From: Desulfobacterales bacterium
Lineage (GTDB): Bacteria > Desulfobacterota > Desulfobacteria > Desulfobacterales > RPRI01
Length of the DNA stretch: 15,851 nt
Assembly (NCBI GenBank): GCA_020052975.1
Contig: JAGVOC010000293.1
Coordinates: forward strand, 1 to 15,851
Direction of reading: 5' to 3'
The notes beneath the pieces are model-generated. The model did not search any database and was not told the origin of the DNA. It worked only from the letters and a program-made list of their open reading frames with translations. Made by a program: the position numbers and the translations under genes. Positions 5,511 through 12,421 of this stretch are shown here, piece after piece (the first letter of the stretch is position 1; every line of letters begins with the position of its first letter).

Positions 5511-8500
5511 GTGGAAAAAGAACAAATTGAACAGCTTTGCAGGAAGTTCGCGGACAGCAATTTTGGAGATGTTATGGTTGTCGGCGGAGGGATCAGCGGT
5601 ATTCAAGCCTCTCTTGATCTTGCCACGGCCGGTTTTAAGGTTTACCTTGTCGAGAAATCGCCTGCCATTGGCGGCCATATGGCCCAGCTTGACAAAACCT
5701 TTCCCACCAATGACTGCTCCATGTGAATACTCTCGCCCAAACTGGTCGAGGTCGGCCGGCATCCCAATATAGAGGTCCTGACTTATACTGAAGTTGACGG
5801 TGTAGAAGGGGAAGCAGGAGATTTCAAGGCAACCCTTATTAAAAAGCCCAGATACATTATAGAGGACAAATGCACTGGTTGTACTACCTGTGTAGAATAC
5901 TGCCCGGTCAAATATCCCGATCAATTTAATCAGGAAATATCGAAGAATAAAGCCGTCCATATATACTTTGCTCAGGCAATTCCCCTTGTCGCATATATTG
6001 ATGAAAGCTGCCTTTACCTTAAAGAGAAGAAATGCCGTATTTGCGAAGGAGTATGTAAGAATGACGCCATAGATCTTCAACAAATGCCGGAGAAGATAGA
6101 AATAAAAGTAGGAGCGATAATTCTGTCTCCTGGCCTTGAGCCATTTAATCCTAAGTTGAGGGGCGACTATGGCTACGGAAAGATGCAGAACGTGGTAACC
6201 AGCATGGACTATGAACGGCTGTTATGTGCCACCGGTCCTTACGAAGGAGATATACTGCGTTCTTCCGACAAGAAGCATCCCCATAGAATAGCCTGGATTC
6301 AATGTGTCGGTTCCAGACGGGTTACCCCGGGCGATAACAGCTATTGTTCATCTGTATGCTGCACCTATACCCAGAAACAGGTGATTTTGACAAAAGAACA
6401 TGACTCAGAGGCCCAGTGTACGATATTCCATAACGATATTCGTTCCTATGGCAAAGATTTCGAGCGATTCTACGAAAGAACAGAGAAACTTCCCGGGGTT
6501 CGGTTTATAAGAAGCTACGTATCATTAGGAAAAGAGATCCCGGAAAGCAAGAATGTAACTTTGATATATGCTACTCACGAGAATGGTGTAAAAGAGGAAG
6601 AATTCGATATGGTGGTATTATCCGTAGGATTGAACCCACCTGCCGATGTGAGAGGCCTGGCAGATAAGTTCGGCATCGAGCTCAATTCTCACGGATTCTG
6701 CAGAACCAATCCTGTTAATCCTATGGAAACCTCTCGCCGGGGAATTTTTATAAGCGGAGCCTTCCAGGGTCCAATAGATATCCCCGAGTCGGTTTTTACC
6801 GCCAGCGGAGCCGGCTCCCAGTGCGGTGAACTCCTTGACTTCAGGCGAGGGAAGCTGACCAAAGAAAGGATATATCCGCCGGAAAGGGATGTCTCCAAAG
6901 AGGAGCCAAGGGTAGGGGTATTTGTTTGTCATTGCGGGGCTAATATCGGGAGGATAGTAAATGTTCCTTCCACAGTTGAATATGCCTTAACCTTACCCAA
7001 TGTTGTCTACGCTCAGGAACAGCTGTTCTCATGTGCTACTAATTGCGCCAAAGAAATAACAGATATAACAAAGGAAAAAGGGCTCAATCGGGTGGTTGTC
7101 GCCGCCTGCAGCCCCAGGACCCTTGAACCGTTATTCCGGGATACCATCCGGGAGGCTGGAATCAATCAATATTACTTCGAAATGGCCAATATCAGGGAGC
7201 AAAACTCCTGGGTCCACTCTAAAGAAAAGGAAGATGCCACACATAAGGCAAAGGATATAATCCGTATGTCGGTAGCACGGGCTTGCCATTTAGAGCCTTT
7301 ACAGGAATTTGACCTGCCCGTCAACAAGACGGGGCTAGTGGTCGGAGGTGGGCTGGCCGGCATGACCTGTGCGCTCTCCATAGCCAACCAGGGACATGAG
7401 GTTCACCTGGTGGAAAAGGATACAGACCTTGGGGGAAAAGCCCGGAAACTGCATTATACCCTTGATGGACTGGATGTTCAGGATTATTTGCGTGATCTTA
7501 TAAGAAAGATATATCAGAACCCCTTAGTACATGTATATACTGATGCTACGATCACGGAGGCCGCAGGTTATGTCGGAAATTTCGTAACCAAGGTGAAATC
7601 TGAAGGTAGGATAACAGAGATAAAACATGGGGCAGCCGTTATAGCTACAGGTGCTGAAGTATACAAACCTACCGAATACCTTTATGGAGAAGATGACAGG
7701 GTAATGAACCACCTGGAGTTGGAGGAGCAGATCACCAAGGGAGACGAAAAGGTAATTAACGCAGAAAATATCGTGATGATCCAATGCGTAGGCTGCAGAA
7801 ATGAAGATAGAAAATACTGCAGCAGGATATGTTGCAGCGAGTCTGTGAAGAACGCCTTGAAACTAAAAGAGATAAACCCCGAGATGAACATATACATTCT
7901 CTACCGGGATATGATGACGTATGGATTCAAAGAGGATTATTACAGGGAAGCGGCAGATAAAGATGTAAAGTTCATCCGCTATGAACTGCGGGATAAACCT
8001 CAGGTGAAAGCTGTTGTGGAGGATGGCCGGCACATTCTAAAGGTTACCGTAACAGATTACGTTTTAGGAAAGAAGCTTGCTATATCTGCCGATTTCCTCA
8101 CTTTGGCTGCCGCCGTTATCCCCCCGGCAGGAAACAGGGAAATATCTCAATTATTCAAGGTCTCTTTGGGACCGGATGATTTTTTCAAAGAAGCCCATGT
8201 CAAATTAAGACCCGTTGAGTTTGCTGCAGACGGCGTTTATCTTTGTGGGATGGCTCATTATCCTAAACATATACCGGAAGCGATTAACCAGGCTTATGGA
8301 GCCGCAGGCCGGGTCTTAGCCCTTCTCTCACATGATACAGTCATCGCCTCCGGCTCTGTTTGCGACGTGAATGAGAGAAAGTGTATGGGGTGTGGGCAAT
8401 GTATCTCAGTCTGTACGTATGGTGCCATAGAGTTTCGTGAGACACGGCAGGGCAACAAGGCTGTAGTTAATCCTGTTCTCTGTAAAGGAGATGGTCTCTG

Positions 8501-8594
8501 TAATGCAAAGTGTCCAACAGGGGCTATTTCACTAAAGCACTTTACCGATGATGAGCTCTTGAGCCAAATTGATGCGGCAGCCGGAGATGTGTAG
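5511..8594 (+). CDS. bamE: BamE, duplicated HdrA-like flavoprotein with predicted selenocysteine at codon 72
   Basis: BamE is the HdrA-like flavin protein of the class II BCR complex, the probable electron-bifurcating hub. The full product is 1027 aa if TGA 5724-5726 is read as Sec72; frame is kept on both sides and protein homology is continuous ([18 protein letters not shown], where relatives have Cys). Module 1: FAD site VVGGGISG (23-30), ferredoxin cysteines 121/124/127/131 and 167/175/178/182, then an HdrA segment with CVGSR (from 265). Module 2: HdrA N-terminal VCHCGANI (472-479), second FAD site VVGGGLAGM (near 609), CVGCRN (from 759) and two C-terminal [4Fe-4S] motifs starting at Cys958 and near Cys991. 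So it is a tandem HdrA. The start is GTG after AAAGGCGG. A conventional gene call would split it into a 71-aa piece and an 836-aa piece beginning at 6084. Module 2 lacks a counterpart of the Sec motif. Confidence 0.9.
5724..5759 (+). promoter_or_regulatory. Selenocysteine UGA and candidate SECIS hairpin of bamE
   Basis: After the TGA at 5724-5726, CTGGTC (5742-5747) pairs with GGCCGG (5754-5759) as six pairs, two of them G-U, closing the six-base loop GAGGTC (5748-5753). The loop begins with G and contains GGU, like the Escherichia coli fdhF element, and starts 22 bases after the UGA, within the range usual for bacterial SECIS elements. A competing hairpin (CTCG 5732-5735 with CGAG 5747-5750) exists, so the fold should be tested. 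Confidence 0.65.
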
Positions 8595-8774
8595 AAGTAT
8601 ATGAAGCCGTCGTTCAAAAATAGCCGTAACATTTAAATGTCGTGACCGGCATAAGGAGCCATAAGCCGTGACAGGCATAAGGAGCCGTAAAAAAATGGTC
8701 AGAAATGTAATGGTTATTTCGTAACGGCTCCTAATGAATAAAAACAGGTTTTTTAACAGAGAAGGTGAGAACGA
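8595..8774. repeat. bamE-bamF gap with a 26-base tandem repeat and long-range stem
   Basis: Two 24-base copies, 8641-8664 and 8667-8690, differ at two positions and repeat with a 26-base period. The end of the second copy, AGGAGCCGT (8680-8688), pairs perfectly with ACGGCTCCT (8724-8732), forming a 9-bp stem around a 35-base loop. No T-run follows directly. The repeats contain AAGGAGCC, which mimics a ribosome-binding site, but no open frame follows. The true bamF site, AAGGTGAG, lies just before 8775. Confidence 0.7.
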
Positions 8775-9611
8775 ATGAGTACAGGATTTAAATTTAAACC
8801 AAGAATATTAGGTTTTGTTTGCCATTGGTGAGCATATGGCGCTGCTGACCTTGCTGGAGTTTCCAGACTGCAATATTCAACTGAAATCAGGCTTGTTCGC
8901 GTCATGTGTTCCGGTAGAGTTGACCCGGCATTTGTACTCCGAGCTTTCTCAAAAGGATCAGACGGTGTGTTTATTGGTGGTTGCCGTTTGAATGAATGTA
9001 ATTATGTTACTCATGGAAATTACCATGCACTGAACATGGTGCTTCTTTGCAGAAAAATAATGGAACACATAGGCCTTAACCCGGAAAGATTAAGGATCGA
9101 ATTTATGTCTGCCGGTGAAGGAATCCTTTTTGCCGAAGTTATGAGTGAGTTTGGCAACAAGGTGAAGCAGTTAGGACCACTCGGCAAAGGCGAAGGAATA
9201 GATAAAAATGAACTGAAGTCCAAACTTGCAGAAATTACAAAGCTGATCCCATACATTAAAATGGTGAAAAATGAAAAGCTGGGAGCACGTCTTCAGAATA
9301 TAGAAGAATATGACAAACTATTTACAAGTGACGAGATAAACAAGTTATTCAGTGAGGTAACATCGTACTATATTGATCCGGGTAAGTGCCAGGCCTGTAT
9401 GATTTGCTCCAAGAGATGCCCAGTAGAAGCGATTGCAGGCGGCAAGAACCTGATCCATCTGATTGACCAGGAGAAATGCATAAAATGCGGAACCTGCTTT
9501 GAAGCTTGCCCCCCCCGATTTGATGCGGTGAAGAAGATTTCCTGCGGGCCTGTTCCGCCTCCTATTCCCGAAGAAGAAAGAACCATAGTCAGAAAGGGTA
9601 AAGAAAAATGA
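8775..9611 (+). CDS. bamF: BamF, MvhD-like protein with predicted selenocysteine at codon 19, fused to a 2[4Fe-4S] ferredoxin
   Basis: BamF resembles MvhD, the small [2Fe-2S] protein that passes electrons to HdrA; here it should feed BamE. The product is 278 aa when TGA 8829-8831 is read as Sec19. The reading frame begins at ATG 8775 after AAGGTGAG and continues past the TGA into clear MvhD sequence: FVCHW-Sec-AYGAADLAGVSRLQ, then RVMCSGRVDP (Cys45), GGCRLNEC (Cys70, Cys75) and GNYHALN. Relatives have CNWC at the Sec position, so Sec19 replaces a cysteine of the cluster-binding set (Cys16, 45, 70, 75). A C-terminal ferredoxin domain has Cys205/208/211/215 and Cys235/238/241/245, making the protein about twice the size of plain MvhD. 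Starting at the ATG at 8904 would delete the Sec motif and is rejected. No bamGHI follow; the next gene is on the opposite strand. Confidence 0.9.
8829..8866 (+). promoter_or_regulatory. Selenocysteine UGA and candidate SECIS hairpin of bamF
   Basis: Downstream of TGA 8829-8831, CTGGA (8854-8858) pairs perfectly with TCCAG (8862-8866) around the loop GTT (8859-8861). The loop opens with GU, the bases that SelB recognises in known elements, and lies 28 bases after the UGA, at the long end of but inside the usual range. The lower stem is poorly paired. The same bases encode the conserved LAGVSR segment, so pairing could be partly coincidental. Confidence 0.55.
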
Positions 9612-9612
9612 G

Positions 9613-9635
9613 AGAAATCCTGTTCTGAAATTTCT
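9613..9635. terminator. Weak candidate terminator between convergent bamF and GNAT genes
   Basis: AGAAAT (9613-9618) pairs with ATTTCT (9630-9635) around an 11-base loop, directly after the bamF stop. On the plus strand it is followed by T-rich sequence, including five T at 9656 onwards after a gap. The stem is short and AT-rich, so termination may be inefficient. It overlaps the stop codon of the opposing gene. Confidence 0.3.
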
Positions 9636-10071
9636 ATTCTATGTTCTTTTTAAGATTTATGAAATTGCTTCTGTCAAAACCGAGAGTTTTGAAAAAAGAA
9701 AGAAGATCGGAGGAGTCCCATCTGACAGAAGTATAAATATCCTTTATTCCTTTATTCCTGTAATATTTAAAAATTTCCTCGGCCATTTTTTCGCCGATTC
9801 CCTGACCCATGAACTTCGGGTTGACGCCGAGGTTGGCTATCCAGGCGCTTTTAGCTATGCCGAATCCACCGATGAGCGTATAACTTATCAAATATCCGAT
9901 CAATTTCCCGTTTATCTCAGCGACAAAGCTTGCATCTTCATCCCTCTTGGCTTGCTTGGCAACAATTTTTCTGAAATCATCGATATCCGTTGTTTTGGTA
10001 ATAGTATGGTATATCTTGCTGATTTCTTCAGCATCTTCTTTTTTCAGTTTTCTTATAAGTAGATTATCCAC
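9634..10071 (-). CDS. GNAT-family N-acetyltransferase
   Basis: This 145-aa protein matches the GCN5-related N-acetyltransferase fold, which moves an acetyl group from acetyl-CoA to an amine. The N-terminus is typical (LLIRKLKKEDAEEISKIYHT). The core beta4-alpha3 motif is WIANLGVNPKFMGQGIGEKM, with the acetyl-CoA pyrophosphate loop KFMGQG (K-x-x-G-x-G). The C-terminal SDLLSFFKTLGFDRS segment is the usual last part of the fold. The substrate cannot be inferred. Translation probably starts at GTG (10069-10071) behind AGGA. It lies 30 bases after the DUF2080-like gene on the same strand, so the two may be cotranscribed, and it runs head-on into bamF. Both minus-strand genes are richer in A+T and lysine codons than the flanking bam and dehydratase genes, which suggests separate acquisition. 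Confidence 0.85.
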   Translation of the reverse strand: MDNLLIRKLKKEDAEEISKIYHTITKTTDIDDFRKIVAKQAKRDEDASFVAEINGKLIGYLISYTLIGGFGIAKSAWIANLGVNPKFMGQGIGEKMAEEIFKYYRNKGIKDIYTSVRWDSSDLLSFFKTLGFDRSNFINLKKNIE

Positions 10072-10101
10072 GAAAGGATTCCTTGTAGCTTTATTATAAG
10101 A

Positions 10102-10308
10102 TTAATCGATCCTGATTATTTTAACCTGATGGCCGACCCAGTCGGGTGGAAGATAGACCCTTCCGCTGTTACCGCTGAGTTTGACCTCTTTTTCGATCAT
10201 CTCTTCGCCGTAAATTTCGAATTTTACCTTGGTTTTTGCTGATACGGGAACGCTATCGTCGGTTTTGGAGTTTTTTTCGGTAAGCACTATTAAAAAACCC
10301 TTTTTCAA
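10102..10308 (-). CDS. DUF2080-like small transposon-associated protein
   Basis: The 68-aa product ends in a pattern I recognise from DUF2080, a family of small proteins found mostly with archaeal transposons: KFEIYGEEMIEKEVK followed by SGNSGRVYLPPDWVGHQVKI. The fold looks like a small beta-rich, SpoVT/AbrB-style or swapped-hairpin protein, but its biochemical role is not known to me. The ATG at 10306-10308 has no clear ribosome-binding site, and the first 27 residues do not look conserved, so the true start could be further in. No transposase gene or inverted repeats are visible nearby, so it appears to be an orphan. It precedes the GNAT gene on the same strand. Confidence 0.6.
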   Translation of the reverse strand: MKKGFLIVLTEKNSKTDDSVPVSAKTKVKFEIYGEEMIEKEVKLSGNSGRVYLPPDWVGHQVKIIRID

Positions 10309-10677
10309 TATAAATATAACAGGTTAAATTGAGAAATTCTTTTGATATCCTGATTTCATTAAACAGGTAAAACAAAAAACAACCTGATAAAAGAAAACAT
10401 GCTATCATTGTTTATTACCGATATCATCCAGTTGGTTTTTGGTCAAGATGTAATTTATTTAACAAGTTATTTAGAGATTCAGTTGATTTTTTAAGCAGCA
10501 TGATTTAAGTCACTCGCATGAAAACGGCGAAATATGTCCTCCTGTCCATCCTTTCAGGAGATGGGATTCGTTTGGTAAAGGTTTAAACAGTGAAGAGTGA
10601 CAAGAGACCGGAAATCGGGAACCGTTAACCGGTAGTCGGGACCCGGAGAAAGGATTTCAAATTACAGGAGGTTTGTT
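10309..10677. other. 369-base AT-rich gap before the ligase-dehydratase operon
   Basis: No gene is visible. It separates the divergent DUF2080-like gene from the ligase operon and should hold promoters for both, but I see no -35/-10 pair as good as the one before bamB. A hairpin pairs CTCCTG (10539-10544) with CAGGAG (10555-10560) around a 10-base loop. CAGGT (10364-10368) and ACCTG (10381-10385) form another small inverted repeat. Two imperfect direct repeats of 17 bases are listed separately. Confidence 0.6.
10607..10644. repeat. Two imperfect 17-base direct repeats upstream of the ligase gene
   Basis: Bases 10607-10623 and 10628-10644 match at 14 of 17 positions with a period of 21 bases, both beginning ACCGG and containing TCGGGA. 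The 21-base spacing is two helical turns, so paired activator sites are possible. The second copy ends 33 bases before the start codon, which is close for an operator and may instead place it in the leader. A GC-rich dispersed-repeat fragment in an AT-rich gap is the alternative. Confidence 0.45.
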
Positions 10678-12390
10678 ATGAAAAAGCCCTGGCTGAAATT
10701 TTACGGCGGTGTTGCGGAATCGATCGATTACCCGAAGATTACTATGTATGAAGCCCTCATGAGCACAATAAAGAAATACCCTGATGCTATAGCTTACGAT
10801 TTTTTCGGATATACCTGCACATACGGGGAATTCGGAAAACAGATAGACAGGTTTGCCGATGCCCTAAACGGGCTCGGACTGAAAAAAGGCGACAGGATGA
10901 CGATAGCAATGCCGACATCCCCGCAGGGTATCATATGCTTCTATGCGGGAAACAAACTCGGAGCGGTTTCAAGCATGATCCATCCTCTTTCCCCCCCGAA
11001 AGAAATAGAGTTCTATCTGAATTTAAGTGAAAGCAGTTTCGCATTGACCATCGACGCCTTTTACGGAAAGTTTAAAGAGGTGCAGACCAGTACCGGTCTT
11101 AAAAGGCTGATCCTTGCCAGCATACCCGATTACCTTCCTTTTATAAAAGCGATCGGATTTAAACTCACAAAGGGCCGCAAGATACCGCCTGTTCCGCCCG
11201 ATCCTCTTGTGGTATGGTGGAAAGAAATCATGAATAACAATTATCCCACCGCACAGAAGTCGGATATGAAGACCGAAGATCTTGCCGTGATAATATACAG
11301 CGGCGGAACCACGGGTGTTCCGAAAGGGATCATGCTTTCAAACAGGAATTTCATATGCGAGGGCATGCAGGTGTCTGCATGGGGCAACTTTTCAAACAGG
11401 GATTCTATACTTGCCATTCTTCCGATATTTCACGGGTTCGGTCTTGGTGTATGCATTAATGCGGTATTTATGGGCGGCGCTAAAAGCATTCTTGTTCCCC
11501 AGTTTACTCCTGATGATGTGGCGAAACTTATTAAAACGAAAAGGCCGTCTTTTATTGTCGGGGTTCCCACTCTTTATGAAGCCCTGAACCGGAGCAGTGT
11601 TTTTCAGAATGCCGATTTAAGCTGCCTGAAAGGCGCTTTCTGCGGCGCTGACCAGCTTCCGAGGGTTGTCAAGGAGAGATTCGAAAGCATCGTAAAAAAA
11701 CAGGGCGGAACCGTTCAGTTAAGGGAGGGTTACGGCCTTACCGAGGCCGTTACAGGCATAATGGCAATGCCGATGACGGAATACCGGGAAAAAAGCGTTG
11801 GAATCCCTTTTCCTGATATGAGTGTCAGGATTGTTAAAACGGGAACCATAGAAGAGGTGCCTGCCGGAGAAGAAGGTGAAATATGCATAAACGGACCTGC
11901 CGTCATGATGGGTTACTATAACCAGCCCGAAGAAACCGCCGCAACATTGAGAAAACATTCAGACGGCCTGGTGTGGCTGCATACGGGCGATATAGGTTCG
12001 GTGGATAATGACGGTTTCCTGTATTTCAAATTGAGACTTAAGAGAATGATAAAATCATCCGGAATGAATGTTTATCCTGCACAGGTTGAAGATGTCCTGT
12101 ATAAGCATCCCGATGTTCTTGAAGCATGCGTAATCGGAGTTCCGGATGAATCGCAGGTCGAGCGCATCAAGGCGTTTGTTGTGTTGAAAAACGATGTCAA
12201 GCCTGGCCCGGAAAAGGAAAAGGAACTTATAGAACACTGCTGGAAGCATCTGATAAAATGGAGCTGCCCAAGGGAGATAGAATTCCGGGATAAGCTCCCG
12301 CTTACCCTTATCGGGAAGGTAGCCTTTAACGAGCTTTTAAAGGAAGAGGTCTCGAAGCTGAAGGAGGAAGGAAAGTACGCAGGAAATTAA
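10678..12390 (+). CDS. AMP-forming acyl-CoA ligase (class I adenylate-forming enzyme)
   Basis: This 570-aa enzyme should turn a carboxylic acid, ATP and CoA into an acyl-CoA, AMP and pyrophosphate. The ATP-binding motif is YSGGTTGVPKG (about 207-217), with REGYGLTEA (about 349-357), the HTGDIG motif (about 435-440) and a C-terminal GKVAFNELLKEE segment whose lysine (about 547) is the expected adenylation lysine. The usual GRxKDxI hinge reads LRLKRMIKSSGMNVYP, a mild variant. There is no signal peptide or anchor. The start is ATG with a strong AGGAGG seven bases upstream. It is first in a four-gene run with the dehydratase subunits and activator (31, 30 and 6 bases between genes), so it probably makes their CoA-ester substrate or recovers an acid. 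Chain length or aromatic preference cannot be read. Confidence 0.9.
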   Translation: MKKPWLKFYGGVAESIDYPKITMYEALMSTIKKYPDAIAYDFFGYTCTYGEFGKQIDRFADALNGLGLKKGDRMTIAMPTSPQGIICFYAGNKLGAVSSMIHPLSPPKEIEFYLNLSESSFALTIDAFYGKFKEVQTSTGLKRLILASIPDYLPFIKAIGFKLTKGRKIPPVPPDPLVVWWKEIMNNNYPTAQKSDMKTEDLAVIIYSGGTTGVPKGIMLSNRNFICEGMQVSAWGNFSNRDSILAILPIFHGFGLGVCINAVFMGGAKSILVPQFTPDDVAKLIKTKRPSFIVGVPTLYEALNRSSVFQNADLSCLKGAFCGADQLPRVVKERFESIVKKQGGTVQLREGYGLTEAVTGIMAMPMTEYREKSVGIPFPDMSVRIVKTGTIEEVPAGEEGEICINGPAVMMGYYNQPEETAATLRKHSDGLVWLHTGDIGSVDNDGFLYFKLRLKRMIKSSGMNVYPAQVEDVLYKHPDVLEACVIGVPDESQVERIKAFVVLKNDVKPGPEKEKELIEHCWKHLIKWSCPREIEFRDKLPLTLIGKVAFNELLKEEVSKLKEEGKYAGN

Positions 12391-12421
12391 CTTTGTACAA
12401 TAACTGGGAGTATTTTATATA

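Noticed and set aside
5527..5772. An 81-aa plus-strand frame overlapping the bamE start
   Set aside because: It is another frame of the HdrA coding sequence with no family resemblance.
5724..6083. bamE as a frameshifted or nonsense-mutated pseudogene
   Set aside because: There is no frame change, the sequence between 5727 and 6083 is fully open and conserved HdrA in character, the TGA replaces a conserved Cys, and a SECIS-like hairpin follows.
5475..6083. A 202-aa minus-strand open frame opposite the start of bamE
   Set aside because: It is open only as a shadow of the Sec-interrupted coding region; it resembles no family and has no credible start signal.
8641..8690. A CRISPR array
   Set aside because: Only two 24-base units separated by two bases, with no spacers and no cas genes.
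8904..9611. A 235-aa protein starting at ATG 8904
   Set aside because: It would begin inside the MvhD domain and lose its first cysteine motif; no ribosome-binding site precedes 8904, while ATG 8775 has one.
12393..12400. The palindrome TTGTACAA between the ligase and dehydratase genes as an operator
   Set aside because: Only eight bases, inside an operon and without a promoter nearby; likely chance.
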